DNA of 64,000 bases from Micromonospora ferruginea (GCF_013694245.2 NZ_CP059322.2:3479001-3543000), one strand, 5' to 3'. Positions 8,390 through 16,675 are shown, counted from the stretch's first letter. Made by a program: numbers and translations. The notes: a model not told the origin generated them from the sequence alone.

Positions 8390-9046
8390 ATGATCGAGGC
8401 GGTCTTCTTCGACGTCGGCGGGACGATCCTCGACGAGTCCCGCGAGTTCGCCGACTGGGCGGACTGGTTGGGCGTGCCCCGGCACACGTTCTCGGCGGTC
8501 TTCGGCGCGGTGATCGCCCGGGGACAGGACTGGCAGGAGGCGTTCCGGACGTTCCGGCCCGACTTCGACCTCGCGACCGAGCTGGAGCGCAGGGCGGCCG
8601 CCGGACGGCCGGAGGCGTTCGGCGAGGAGGACCTCCATTCCGACGCGCGGGCGTGCCTGGCCGCCCTGAAGGAGCAGGGCCTGCTCGTCGGCCTGGCCGG
8701 CAACCAGCCGGCGCACGCCGAGGCGAGCCTGCGCGCCCTCGACCTGCCGGTCGACGTGATCGGCACGTCGCACGGGTGGGGCGTGGCGAAGCCGGCGCCG
8801 GGCTTCTTCGACCGGGTCGTCCAGGCGGGCGGCGGTGATCCGGCCACGATCCTCTACGTGGGCGACCGACCGGACAACGACGCCCATGCGGCCATGACGG
8901 CCGGCATGGCCGCGTGCCTGATCCGGCGCGGCCCGTGGGGACACATCCTCGACATGCCGGCCGTGGCCGAGCGGTGCCTGTTCCGCATCGGCTCGCTTGA
9001 CGAACTCCCGGCCCTGGTCGCGGCGCACAACGCGATCGGACGCTGA
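8390..9046 (+). CDS. HAD-family hydrolase
   Basis: A 218-residue haloacid-dehalogenase-superfamily phosphatase. Motif I is FFDVGGT with nucleophile Asp8; the usual second aspartate is Gly, a variant seen in a large subset of actinobacterial HAD proteins. Motif II falls in GLAGNQP, motif III is the lysine of VAKPAPGFF, and motif IV is YVGDRPDND. A helical cap lies between motifs I and II. Substrate unknown. GGGAGGAACT precedes ATG 8390. It is 15 bp downstream of the RNA ligase gene and convergent with the 2H phosphoesterase; a small perfect hairpin (9043-9058) spans the two stop codons. Confidence 0.88.
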   Translation: MIEAVFFDVGGTILDESREFADWADWLGVPRHTFSAVFGAVIARGQDWQEAFRTFRPDFDLATELERRAAAGRPEAFGEEDLHSDARACLAALKEQGLLVGLAGNQPAHAEASLRALDLPVDVIGTSHGWGVAKPAPGFFDRVVQAGGGDPATILYVGDRPDNDAHAAMTAGMAACLIRRGPWGHILDMPAVAERCLFRIGSLDELPALVAAHNAIGR

Positions 9047-9054
9047 GCGCCCGC

Positions 9055-9597
9055 TCAGTGCTCAGGCGTGCCTTCGACTCCGAGGCGAAACTCGCTCAGG
9101 GTGTGCCAGGAGTGGGGCTCCGGCGCACCGACGATGAGCCGGACCGCGTCGACCGCGGCGCGGATCGGCAGATGGCCGGCGACGTCCTCGGCGGCTCGGG
9201 CCAGGACGTGCTTCGGCGCGTCATGGCCGACGGTCAGGTGGGGTACGACGTCGGCATGGGCGCCCGCGTACGGCGGAGCCTCGGGAAACCGCCGCCACAC
9301 CGCCTCGGTGAGGAGGCGGAACCCGTCGTCCGGCTGCGGCGAGAGCCAGAGAACGGTGTCGCCGAACCACTTCACCTCGGCGAAGGTGACGTCGAACCGC
9401 GGTGCGGCGGCAAAGATCTCACCCAGGGTGGTGAGCACACGGTCGTCGATCCGCTCCGGGGGCAGGAACGGGTAGAGCACGGTCAGGTGCGCGGGCACTC
9501 CCCAACCGGCGGCGGTGTCCAGCTCGGACCGGAGGCGCCTCACGGCCGGTTCGGTCTCGGGGACGGCGACGATCAGCGCGCTCTCCGTCGGCTCCAT
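9055..9597 (-). CDS. 2'-5' RNA ligase / 2H phosphoesterase family protein
   Basis: A 180-residue member of the 2H phosphoesterase superfamily. The two signature HxT elements are visible as HLTVLYPF and HLTVGHD, with the expected spacing of about 85 residues. Family members act on 2',3'-cyclic or 2'-5'-linked nucleotides (LigT, CPDase) in RNA processing. Start ATG 9597 is chosen over the GTG two codons upstream. It is convergent with the HAD gene and lies upstream of nothing on its own strand within 60 bp. Its position near an RNA ligase is noted in the findings. Confidence 0.85.
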   Translation of the reverse strand: MEPTESALIVAVPETEPAVRRLRSELDTAAGWGVPAHLTVLYPFLPPERIDDRVLTTLGEIFAAAPRFDVTFAEVKWFGDTVLWLSPQPDDGFRLLTEAVWRRFPEAPPYAGAHADVVPHLTVGHDAPKHVLARAAEDVAGHLPIRAAVDAVRLIVGAPEPHSWHTLSEFRLGVEGTPEH

Positions 9598-9662
9598 CGT
9601 CACAGCATCCGATCATCGTGCCCGGCCGTCCACCGGTTTCGTGAGCGCGAGAGGCCCGGCGG

Positions 9663-10085
9663 TCATCCACCCGACGCGCGCGCCACCGTCGACGACACGA
9701 CGGCCAGTTCGGGCCGCGTGGGCAGGAACACCGTGGCGACGCCCAGCGACTGGTTCATCGCGGCGAGCCGGTGTTCGGCCTGGAGGTCGGTGGTGTTCCG
9801 CACGCCCCGGACGATCACCGCGACGTCATGGCGACGGCAGTAGTCGGCGGTGAGCCCACGCCAGGCCGTGACCGTGACGGTGGTCCAGCCGGCCGGCAGG
9901 ACGGCACGGACGGCGGTCGCCCGCTTCTCCTCGTCGGCGTCCGGCTGCTTGTCGCCGTTCACCGCGACGAGCACGACCACCTCGTCGAACAGGGCGCGTG
10001 CCCGGTCCACCACGTCCAGGTGCCCGGGCGTGACCGGGTCGAAGCTGCCGGGATAGACGGCCCGCACGCGATCGTCGATGCCCAT
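9663..10085 (-). CDS. CoaD-like phosphopantetheine adenylyltransferase, short form
   Basis: A 140-residue nucleotidyltransferase of the PPAT (CoaD) type, which transfers AMP to 4'-phosphopantetheine in CoA synthesis. It has AVYPGSFDPVTPGHLD at residues 9-24 with the TxGH nucleotide-binding motif, and VRGVRNTTDLQAE at 92-104, the pantetheine-site RG(V/L)R motif. It ends at SSTVARASGG, about 20 residues short of the usual ~160, so the C-terminal helix that packs on the active site is missing. It may be a paralogue of the genomic coaD or a decayed copy. ATG 10085 gives the normal N-terminus; an upstream in-frame start at 10145 would add unrelated residues. Confidence 0.78.
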   Translation of the reverse strand: MGIDDRVRAVYPGSFDPVTPGHLDVVDRARALFDEVVVLVAVNGDKQPDADEEKRATAVRAVLPAGWTTVTVTAWRGLTADYCRRHDVAVIVRGVRNTTDLQAEHRLAAMNQSLGVATVFLPTRPELAVVSSTVARASGG

Positions 10086-10245
10086 TGCCCGACTGTAGGC
10101 GCCGGCCCCGGGGTGAGTCGTCTGTGCCATCAGGTCGAAAGGCACTGCGGAGGCCCGTCGGCCGGAGGCCAGCTCCGCTCCAGCGGTTCGTCGCTTGGAC
10201 GGCTCGCGAGTCGCGCCCTGCGCCCCGGCAGCCGCCGCCGAGGTG

Positions 10246-11190
10246 TTAGCCGGCCAGGGCCAGATTCGCGACCTCGGCCGCGCAGCCCCAGGACAGCGTC
10301 ACCCCTGCCCCGCCGTGGCCGTAGGCGTGCACCAGTCGCCCGCCGCCGGGGTCCCTCTCGACCCGGGGCCCGCCGTGCCGGGCCGGCCGCAGCCCGATCC
10401 GCTCCCCCAGCACCGGCGCGCCGGCCAACCGTGGCACCAGGGCGACGCACCGGCGGTGGATCGCCGCCGCCGTCTGCGGGTCGGGGCGGGTGTGCGCCAC
10501 GCCCGGCTGGTAGGTGCCGCCGAGCACCACGTCGTGGCGGCGCGGGTGCACGTAGGTGATGCCGGCCGGGTCGTCCTCGTCGCGCACCGACACGGTGAGG
10601 CCGGGGTTCGCCACCAGCAGGACGTGCCCGCGCGCCGGGTACACGGCCGGGTCCGCGGCCAGGTGGCCGGCGGCCAGGCCGGTGGCGTTGACCACGGTCG
10701 GCGCGATCGCGTACGCCTCGGCGAGCGTGCGCAGCCGGCGGCGGACGACCTGCCCGCCACCGGCCTCCACCTGCCGGTGCAGCCAGGTCAGGTAGCGGTT
10801 CATCTCCACGGTCGGCGCGGTGAACCGCAGCAGCGCCGACCGGGGCGCGTCGGCCGGCTCGGCCACCAGGTCGCCGCACGCGTCGGCCCACCACGGCGGC
10901 CCGGTGTACGGGCGGCGCAGCCACATCCGGGTGGGCCGGTCGACCACCCCGGGCACGCCGTCCGCGGCCTGGCGACGCAGCTCGGCGTGCGTGTCCCGGG
11001 CCCAGCGCAGCACCCGCGGGTCGGCGTCGGTGTGGCTCGGGTACCAGACCGCGGCGGCCACCGTGGACACGATGTCCGCCGGGTCGTCGGCGGTCAGCAC
11101 GGTGACCCGCGCGCCGCGCCGCTGGAGGGTGACCGCCGTCGTCATGCCGATCACTCCCCCGCCGACCACCACCACGTCCGCTGTCGTCAT
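10246..11190 (-). CDS. D-amino-acid oxidase
   Basis: A 314-residue FAD-dependent oxidase of the DAO family, converting D-amino acids to 2-oxo acids, ammonia and peroxide in the cytosol. The Rossmann motif VVVGGGVIG is at the N-terminus, YLTWLHRQ and VVNATGLAAGHL match the FAD-binding middle, RRHDVVLGGTYQ is the substrate region, and the C-terminal signature YGHGGAGVTLSWG is intact. ATG 11190 is the first start giving the MTTADVVVVGGG N-terminus. It is divergent from a LysR gene with a T-N11-A palindrome between them, so LysR control is likely. Confidence 0.92.
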   Translation of the reverse strand: MTTADVVVVGGGVIGMTTAVTLQRRGARVTVLTADDPADIVSTVAAAVWYPSHTDADPRVLRWARDTHAELRRQAADGVPGVVDRPTRMWLRRPYTGPPWWADACGDLVAEPADAPRSALLRFTAPTVEMNRYLTWLHRQVEAGGGQVVRRRLRTLAEAYAIAPTVVNATGLAAGHLAADPAVYPARGHVLLVANPGLTVSVRDEDDPAGITYVHPRRHDVVLGGTYQPGVAHTRPDPQTAAAIHRRCVALVPRLAGAPVLGERIGLRPARHGGPRVERDPGGGRLVHAYGHGGAGVTLSWGCAAEVANLALAG

Positions 11191-11279
11191 GGCCCGCTCC
11201 CGCCACTCGTACCGTCGATGTGCTGCCGATGGTGACCGCCCGGCGGTGGCGCCGTCCAAGACGGATCGGCGAGTCGGCG

Positions 11280-11294
11280 ATAAGCGGCGCTTAT
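11280..11294. promoter_or_regulatory. LysR-type operator (T-N11-A palindrome)
   Basis: ATAAGCGGCGCTTAT is a perfect inverted repeat with 6-bp arms and a 3-bp centre, containing the T-N11-A pattern typical of LysR binding. It lies in the 113-bp gap between the D-amino-acid oxidase gene and the LysR gene, ending nine bases before the LysR ATG, a position suited to autoregulation and divergent control. Confidence 0.65.
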
Positions 11295-11303
11295 GATGGC
11301 GGC

Positions 11304-12200
11304 ATGGTGGAGGCACCGGGCGCCTGGTCGGACCTGCGCCGGCTGCGCTCCTTCGCGGTGCTCGCCGAGGAGCTGCACTTCACCCGCGCGGCCGCCCGCC
11401 TGCACATCGCCCAGCCCGCGCTCAGTCAGCAGATCCGGGCGCTGGAACGCCAGCTCGGCGCGCCGCTCGTGCACCGCACCAGCCGGGGCTGCACGCTGAC
11501 CGAGGTCGGGGCTCGGGTCGCCGAGGAGGCGGCGCGGCTGCTCGCCGAGGTGGACGCCGCGACCGCGCGGATCCGGGACCTGGTGCGGGGGCGGGGCGGC
11601 CGGCTGCGGCTGGCGTACACCCGCTCGGCGCGCGGCGGGCGGGTGGACGCGCTGATCGGCCGGTTCCGGGCCGCCCACCCCGGCGTCGAGGTGGTCTCCG
11701 AGACGGCCTGGACCGCGCCGAACGTGGCCGGGCTGCTCGCCGGCCGGCTGGACGCGGCGTTCGTCCGGCCGCCGGTGGACGAGCCGGCGCTGGCCTGCCG
11801 CACGGTCGACACCGAGGAGCTGCTGCTGGCACTGCCGGCGGGTCATCCGCTCGCCGCCGGCCGGCGCCGGATCGGCCGGGCCGAGGTGGTCGACCTGCCG
11901 GCGGTGATGTGGCCCCGGGAGAACGGGCCGGGCATGTTCGACCGGACCATCGCCCAGGTGTGGCCGCGCGGCGGGTTCCGGCTGGTCCGGCAGGAGCCGG
12001 ACGACGAGCAGTTGCTGCGCGCGGTGGCGCAGGGCGACGTGGTCGCGGCCGTGCCGGCGGGTCGGGCCCGGGCGTTGCGGCTGCCGGGCGTACGGCTGCG
12101 CCGGTTCACCGCGCCGACGCCCACCGTGGACGTCGGGCTGGCCTGGCCGGTCGACAGCACCAACCCGGCGCTGCACGCGCTGCTGGCCCTACTCGACTGA
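11304..12200 (+). CDS. LysR-family transcriptional regulator
   Basis: A 298-residue LTTR. The N-terminal winged HTH (about residues 9-68) reads RRLRSFAVLAEELHFTRAAA then LHIAQPALSQQIRALERQLG, followed by a linker helix and the periplasmic-binding-protein-like effector domain (about 95-298; for example LLLALPAGHPLA). The inducer is unknown; the divergent D-amino-acid oxidase suggests a D-amino acid or related compound. ATG 11304 gives a normal-length product. The palindrome at 11280 overlaps its promoter region. Confidence 0.9.
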   Translation: MVEAPGAWSDLRRLRSFAVLAEELHFTRAAARLHIAQPALSQQIRALERQLGAPLVHRTSRGCTLTEVGARVAEEAARLLAEVDAATARIRDLVRGRGGRLRLAYTRSARGGRVDALIGRFRAAHPGVEVVSETAWTAPNVAGLLAGRLDAAFVRPPVDEPALACRTVDTEELLLALPAGHPLAAGRRRIGRAEVVDLPAVMWPRENGPGMFDRTIAQVWPRGGFRLVRQEPDDEQLLRAVAQGDVVAAVPAGRARALRLPGVRLRRFTAPTPTVDVGLAWPVDSTNPALHALLALLD

Positions 12201-12203
12201 GCG

Positions 12204-13073
12204 CTATCCGGCCACCGGGGCGGGCACCGCCGGCTCGGCGCGGTCGGCCCCGGTGAGCCCCGCGAAGAGCAGCAGGTACGCGGTCAGCTCCACCGCCACG
12301 GTGAGCGCCGGCACCGGCTGCGGCATCGCCGTCGTAGGCGTGATGGCGTACCAGGCGAACAGCGCCGTCCCGTCGCCGACGGACCACGACAGCGGCACCG
12401 CTTCGATGCCCGCGTCGATCAGCCGCAGCGCGACCAGCGCCAGTGCCGCCGCGCCGGCCGCGGCGAGCCGCCGGCCCCGCCCGGCCAGCAGCGCGGCGAG
12501 GGCGAGCGCGGCCACCGCGAGGGCGAGCGCCGGCAGCACCGCGAGAACCATCGCGCTCGTCACGTCCGTCAGGTCGGGGCCGCTCGGGTACGGGCGGTCC
12601 TCGGCGACCAGGTCGCGCCGGATGTCGACGACCCGGACGACGGCGTACCCGACGACCGGCAACGCCGCCAGCGCGGCGAGCACCGCCGGTCGGCGCCGGG
12701 CGCGACCCCGGAACCCGACCAGCAGGAGAACGGTCGCGACCAGCATCGCCCCGCCGGCGCTGAGGCTCGCCTCGACGCCGGCCGTGACGTCGATCGGCTC
12801 GGTCCCGTCGAGGAACCGCCAGCCGGAGCCCTCGCCGCCCGGGGCCGCCGGCATGGTGCGGATCGCGTCGACCAGCAGCACGGCCAGCGCCGCCGGCACC
12901 GGCCAGCGCGGCCACGGCAGCCCACCGGCCAGCGCGTACGCGAGAAGCAACGCCAGGCTCAGCACCTCCGCGCCCCGCCACACCGGGTGGGCCACCAGGA
13001 CCCCGGCGGCGTGCAGCGCGGCGCACACCGTCGCGGCGATCAGGAGCAACGGGCGACGAGGCACGCCGCGCAT
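12204..13073 (-). CDS. Polytopic membrane protein of unknown function
   Basis: A 289-residue protein with about seven hydrophobic helices: LLLIAATVCAALHAAGVL, VLSLALLLAYALAGG, VPAALAVLLV, GGAMLVATVLLLVGF, VLAALAALPVVGYAVV, a long Ala/Leu segment AMVLAVLPALALAVAALALA, and a C-terminal VELTAYLLLFAGL. I recognise no family or catalytic motif. ATG 13073 begins MRGVPRRPLLL with positive residues before the first helix, suggesting the N-terminus is inside. It is convergent with the LysR gene, with only 3 bp between stop codons. Confidence 0.72.
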   Translation of the reverse strand: MRGVPRRPLLLIAATVCAALHAAGVLVAHPVWRGAEVLSLALLLAYALAGGLPWPRWPVPAALAVLLVDAIRTMPAAPGGEGSGWRFLDGTEPIDVTAGVEASLSAGGAMLVATVLLLVGFRGRARRRPAVLAALAALPVVGYAVVRVVDIRRDLVAEDRPYPSGPDLTDVTSAMVLAVLPALALAVAALALAALLAGRGRRLAAAGAAALALVALRLIDAGIEAVPLSWSVGDGTALFAWYAITPTTAMPQPVPALTVAVELTAYLLLFAGLTGADRAEPAVPAPVAG

Positions 13074-13107
13074 CCTGTCACGGGACGCGCGCCCGCGGTT
13101 GCCCCCG

Positions 13108-13722
13108 TCAGTTTCCGGCCGGCACCTGGTCCTTGACGTCGTCGTAGCCGACCGCGCCCGGTGCCTCGGCCGGCGTGTAGATCACCCGGATCACGCCGGT
13201 CGGGTACGCCTCCGTCGCGGCGACCCGCAGGTGGTACGGCGCGTCACCCTCGTCGAACAGCTTGCGGCCCTTGCGCGCGGCCACCGGGTGCACCAGCAAC
13301 CGCAGCTCGTCGACGAGGCCGGCGGCGAGCAACTGCTGCACCACCGAGATCGACCCGGGGATGAGGATGCCCTTGACGCCCGGGTCGGCCCTGAGGGCCG
13401 CGACCGCATCGACGAGGTCGCCCTGGATCAGCTCGGAGTTGCGCCAGGTGAACTCCGGCGACCGCCGCGACGCGACGACCTTGCGCATGTCGCCGAGCTG
13501 CTTGGCGAACGGCGCGTCCTCACCACCGGCGGCCTCCCGGTCGGGCCACGCGCCGGCGAAGCTGTCGTACGTCTCCCGGCCGATCAGCAGCACGTCGGCG
13601 GCGTCGTAGTCCTCGGTCACCGCGCGGCCCATGTTGTCGTCGAAGTAGGGGAAGTGCCAGTCCGGGTCGATCTCGGCGACGCCGTCGGCCGAGATGAACA
13701 GCGTGGAGATGACCTTCGCCAT
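13108..13722 (-). CDS. RibD C-terminal/dihydrofolate-reductase-like protein
   Basis: A 204-residue DHFR-fold reductase of the RibD_C family (yyaP/yyaH-like), presumed NAD(P)H-dependent. Visible features are LFISADGVAEID at the N-terminus, ADVLLIGRETYDSF, the nucleotide-binding GILIPGSISVVQQLL, and the C-terminal YPTGVIRVIYTP. Members are not true DHFRs and their substrates are mostly unknown. GAAGGAGCACC precedes ATG 13722. A second paralogue with the same domain lies at 16748. Confidence 0.88.
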   Translation of the reverse strand: MAKVISTLFISADGVAEIDPDWHFPYFDDNMGRAVTEDYDAADVLLIGRETYDSFAGAWPDREAAGGEDAPFAKQLGDMRKVVASRRSPEFTWRNSELIQGDLVDAVAALRADPGVKGILIPGSISVVQQLLAAGLVDELRLLVHPVAARKGRKLFDEGDAPYHLRVAATEAYPTGVIRVIYTPAEAPGAVGYDDVKDQVPAGN

Positions 13723-13919
13723 CGCGGTGCTCCTTCACGTCAGGTGATGTCGGCGGGTAGACCGCCGCAGCATGCCAAACTCATCGCCCGGCGAGGGGGT
13801 GACCCGCCGACGACGGCGACCTGGTCAGGAATCGAGAAGCGGTCGGCGCTGGTCCGGCCATAGCGTTCATCCTGAGCGGGCGGCACCACGCCGGCCGCCG
13901 GTGACGAGGGGGAACCGAG

Positions 13920-14345
13920 ATGAGCGAGGGCTTCAGCGCCGAGGAACGCGCCGCGATGAAGGAGCGCGCGGCCGAGCTGCGCAACGAGGGGAAGAAGGGC
14001 GCGAAGAAGGCCGACGACCTCCAGGCGGTCCTGGACCGGATCGCGCAGATGGCGCCGGACGACCGCGAGCTGGCCGAGCGCGTACACGTCACGATCACCG
14101 GCAACGCGCCGGAGCTGTCGCCGAAGACGTGGTACGGCATGCCCGCCTACGCGAACGCGGCCGGCAAGATCGTGGTCTTCTTCCAGGACTCGGGGAAGTT
14201 CAACTACCGCTACTCGACTGTGGGTTTCCAGGACGCGGCCAACCTCGACGACGGCGACATGTGGGCGGCGTCGTACGCGCTGCTGCGGTGGAGTCCCGAG
14301 GTGGAGAAGAAGCTCGCGGAGCTGGTGCGCGCGGCGGTGTCCTGA
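13920..14345 (+). CDS. DUF1801-family protein
   Basis: A 141-residue protein of the DUF1801/YdhG-like group. The N-terminus is a charged helix (ERAAMKERAAELRNEGKKG), followed by LSPKTWYGMPAYANAAGKIV and YRYSTVGFQDAANLDDGDM, which fit the compact fold of this family. Some members are annotated as frataxin-like iron chaperones; no metal ligand set is obvious here, so function is open. GGAACCGAG lies just before ATG 13920. It is convergent with the lipoprotein gene downstream. Confidence 0.82.
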   Translation: MSEGFSAEERAAMKERAAELRNEGKKGAKKADDLQAVLDRIAQMAPDDRELAERVHVTITGNAPELSPKTWYGMPAYANAAGKIVVFFQDSGKFNYRYSTVGFQDAANLDDGDMWAASYALLRWSPEVEKKLAELVRAAVS

Positions 14346-14360
14346 GTCCCGGTGCCCGGC

Positions 14361-15101
14361 TCACCGCTGCCAGGAGTCGAGGCCGCGGACGGCGGCCCGG
14401 GCGAAGTCGTCGGCGAGGTCGGGGTTGTTGCTGGTGCCCTCCCAGCCCTGGTCGTGCACGACGGTGACCGCGCCGGCCACCTTGACCACGGTGATCTGGC
14501 TGGTGGCCTTGCCGCCGACCGGGGTGCCGTCCAGGCCGGTCGCCGGTCGGGTCAGGGTGACCAGCAGGGCGTCGTCGCCGGTGCCGGCGAGCGGCTGCGA
14601 GCGGACGGTGACCGTGTTGCCCGCGTCGGAGAAGGAGCGGCAGGGCTCCAGCGCGGCGCGGACCCGGCGCAGGTAGTCCCCGGCGCCGGCGCCGGCGAAC
14701 GCGAAGACGGTCTGGTGGAGCGTGCCGAAGGGGACGTTCTCCGGCGGGTCCTTCGGCGTCTTGTAGATGCTGGCCATCGCGGCGGCGGCGGTGGACCGTC
14801 CGCCGGTGGCGAACTCCTCGGCGCACAGCTTCGGCAGGGCGTCGGCGACCTGCATCGACTGCGGGGCGCTCTTGCGCAGCTCGGCGGGCAGGTCGACGAA
14901 GGCGGACTTCGGGATGGTCACCGGCCCGCCGGTCGACGGTGACGCCGACGGCGTGCCGGCGCTCGTGGACGCCGCGCCCGGCGTGGCGGTCGCGCCCTGG
15001 CCCTGGTCGGTCCCGCCGTGGGTGCACGCGCCGGCCAGCAGCGCGGTGGTGAGCAACGGCAGGCCCAGCAGCCTGCGGTGGCGTCGGGTCGGTCCGTTCA
15101 C
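14361..15101 (-). CDS. Putative lipoprotein
   Basis: A 246-residue exported protein. The N-terminus (VNGPTRRHRRLLGLPLLTTA) leads into a lipobox-like LLAGAC, with Ala at -3 instead of the usual Leu/Val, so lipidation is likely but not certain. A Ser/Thr/Pro/Gly linker follows, then a globular domain containing SFSDAGNTVTVRSQ and VVHDQGWEGTSN. I do not recognise this domain; it has the feel of the many actinobacterial sensor-type lipoproteins. GTG 15101 is chosen because it has GGAGA seven bases upstream and puts the twin arginines next to the hydrophobic core; an ATG at 15149 would give an over-long leader. Confidence 0.75.
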   Translation of the reverse strand: MNGPTRRHRRLLGLPLLTTALLAGACTHGGTDQGQGATATPGAASTSAGTPSASPSTGGPVTIPKSAFVDLPAELRKSAPQSMQVADALPKLCAEEFATGGRSTAAAAMASIYKTPKDPPENVPFGTLHQTVFAFAGAGAGDYLRRVRAALEPCRSFSDAGNTVTVRSQPLAGTGDDALLVTLTRPATGLDGTPVGGKATSQITVVKVAGAVTVVHDQGWEGTSNNPDLADDFARAAVRGLDSWQR

Positions 15102-15141
15102 GTCGATCTCCGTCCGGTGATCCGCATCTGCAAACAACTGC

Positions 15142-15169
15142 TTGTGCAAAGGTGCGCTTTCATTAAGAT
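15142..15169 (+). promoter_or_regulatory. Putative promoter of ArsR operon
   Basis: TTGTGC (15142-15147) and TAAGAT (15164-15169) are separated by 16 bp and the ATG follows six bases later, suggesting a leaderless or near-leaderless transcript. The flanking bases (GCAAACAACTGCTTGTGC, 15129-15146) form an imperfect inverted repeat, a possible autoregulatory operator for the ArsR-type protein. Confidence 0.4.
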
Positions 15170-15175
15170 GGCGTC

Positions 15176-15499
15176 ATGCCCGATCTCGACCTCGCCTTCG
15201 CCGCGCTCGGCGACCCGGTCCGCCGCGCCCTGGTGACCCGCCTCGCCCGGGGCGAGGCCACCGTCGGCGAGCTGGCCGAGCCGTTCGACCTCACCCCGCA
15301 GGCGATCTCCCATCACGTCGGCGTGCTGCGGCGCTGCGGGCTGGTCGAGCAGCGCCGCGAGGGCACCCGCCGACCCTGCCGGCTCCGGGCCGACCAGCTC
15401 GCGCTGCTCGGCACCTGGATCGACGAGCAACGCCGGGCCTGGCACGACCGGCTCGACGCGCTCGATGAGCACCTTACCGACGAGGACCCGGCCCGGTGA
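15176..15499 (+). CDS. ArsR-type winged-helix regulator
   Basis: A 107-residue repressor with a winged HTH: FAALGDPVRRALVTRLARG, then VGELAEPFDLTPQAISHHVG as recognition region, and VEQRREGTRRPCRL as the wing. There is no ELCVCDL-type metal site, so it is not a canonical metal sensor. Regulators of this subgroup are typically cotranscribed with an SRPBCC (AHSA1-like) gene and autoregulate the pair, which is the arrangement here: its stop overlaps the GTG of the next gene (GTGA). Confidence 0.9.
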   Translation: MPDLDLAFAALGDPVRRALVTRLARGEATVGELAEPFDLTPQAISHHVGVLRRCGLVEQRREGTRRPCRLRADQLALLGTWIDEQRRAWHDRLDALDEHLTDEDPAR

Positions 15500-15966
15500 G
15501 CGCCCGCGCCGAGCTGCACGGCGACGAACTGGTCGCCCGACGCCACCTGCCCGCCACGCCCGCGCGGGTCTGGGCCGCCTTCACCACACCGGCGGGGGTC
15601 GCCGCGTTCTGGGGCGGCTCGCACGCGACCGTGCCGCCCGGGTCGGTGACCGTCGACCTGCGCGCCGGCGGCGAGTTCGCGCTCGACACCCGTGCGCCGG
15701 ACGGCGCGACCCGCCGGCTGCGCTTCGTCTACGTCCACGTCGACCCACCCCGCGAGCTGGTGTTCGACGAGCCGGTCACCGGCGTGCGCACGACCGTGAC
15801 ACTGCGCCCCACCGCCGACGGCACGGACCTGACCGTCCACCAGCGACGACTTCCGCCCGCGCTCCGGACCGCCAGGGCGGCCGGCGGCCTCGCCTCGATC
15901 CTCGACGCCCTGGCCGACCACCTCGACCACGAAGGAGACAGCCATGCCCCGAGCGACCCAGCGTGA
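15496..15966 (+). CDS. SRPBCC (AHSA1-like) domain protein
   Basis: A 156-residue START/AHSA1-like protein with a hydrophobic ligand cavity. Family hallmarks are RHLPATPARVWAAFTTPAGV at the N-terminus, FWGG, VDLRAGGEFAL, ELVFDEPV and a C-terminal helix GGLASILDALADHL. It is the middle gene of a tightly packed three-gene operon, overlapping ArsR by 4 bp and the SnoaL-like gene by 23 bp. The ligand is unknown. Confidence 0.88.
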   Translation: MSARAELHGDELVARRHLPATPARVWAAFTTPAGVAAFWGGSHATVPPGSVTVDLRAGGEFALDTRAPDGATRRLRFVYVHVDPPRELVFDEPVTGVRTTVTLRPTADGTDLTVHQRRLPPALRTARAAGGLASILDALADHLDHEGDSHAPSDPA

Positions 15967-16300
15967 CCTGGTCGACGAATACTTCGCCGGCTTCCGGACC
16001 GGCGACCACCCGCGCATCCTGGCCACCCTGACCGAGGACGTCGAGTGGGTGATCCACGGCCACCGGACCACCCGGGGCCGGGCCGAGTTCGACGGCGAGA
16101 TCGAGAACCCCGACTTCTCCGGCAGCCCCCGGCTCGACGTCGAGCGGGTGCACGAGGCCGGCCCGGTGGTGGTGGTCACCGGCGAGGGCGGCGGGACCAG
16201 CGTCGCGCACGGGCCGTTCCGCTTCGCCTTCAACGACCTGTTCACGTTCCGCGACGGGTTGATCGCCCGCGTCGACTCCTACGTGGTCCCGCTGCCGTGA
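15944..16300 (+). CDS. SnoaL/NTF2-like protein
   Basis: A 118-residue NTF2-fold protein: LVDEYFAGFRTGDHPRILAT, a short loop with DVEWVIHG, and the cone-shaped beta sheet ending NDLFTFRDGLIARVDSYV. Members bind or isomerise small hydrophobic molecules; the catalytic role is not predictable. GAAGGAGACAGCC precedes ATG 15944, inside the end of the SRPBCC gene, so the two are translationally coupled. Confidence 0.87.
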   Translation: MPRATQRDLVDEYFAGFRTGDHPRILATLTEDVEWVIHGHRTTRGRAEFDGEIENPDFSGSPRLDVERVHEAGPVVVVTGEGGGTSVAHGPFRFAFNDLFTFRDGLIARVDSYVVPLP

Positions 16301-16312
16301 ACCGGCCGGCGA

Positions 16313-16675
16313 TCAGTGACAGGTGACGAGCACCTCGACCGCGAGGCAGCAGGACGCCGTGAGCGCCAGCAGCACGGCTGCCGCCGCCCGCAGCGTGATC
16401 TCCACCGGTTGCCGGTGACGCCAGGCCACCGGCAGGGCCTGCTCCACCACGACCGCGGCCAGCCAGCCGAGAAGCAGCAGCACGAACACGAGGTCCAGGC
16501 GTGCGTCGCCGAAGGAACTCGCGTTTCCGTTCCCGCCGTGGTTGGGACACTCCCGACTGTCGACGATCGGGCGCAGGATCAGCAGCGCCACCACGATGAC
16601 GACCGCCCCGCCGCCCAGCGCCCAGAATCCGCCGAACCGGGTGGACCTCCCGGCGGGTGGACCGTCACGCGTCAC
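16313..16675 (-). CDS. Small membrane protein
   Basis: A 120-residue protein with three predicted membrane helices: WALGGGAVVIVVALLILRPIV, LDLVFVLLLLGWLAAVVV, and ITLRAAAAVLLALTASCCLAVEVL. The loop between the first two contains RECPNHGGNGNASSFGD. No family recognised. GTG 16675 gives a positively charged N-terminus. It is convergent with the SnoaL-like gene (12 bp apart) and divergent from the DHFR-like gene at 16748. Confidence 0.65.
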   Translation of the reverse strand: MTRDGPPAGRSTRFGGFWALGGGAVVIVVALLILRPIVDSRECPNHGGNGNASSFGDARLDLVFVLLLLGWLAAVVVEQALPVAWRHRQPVEITLRAAAAVLLALTASCCLAVEVLVTCH

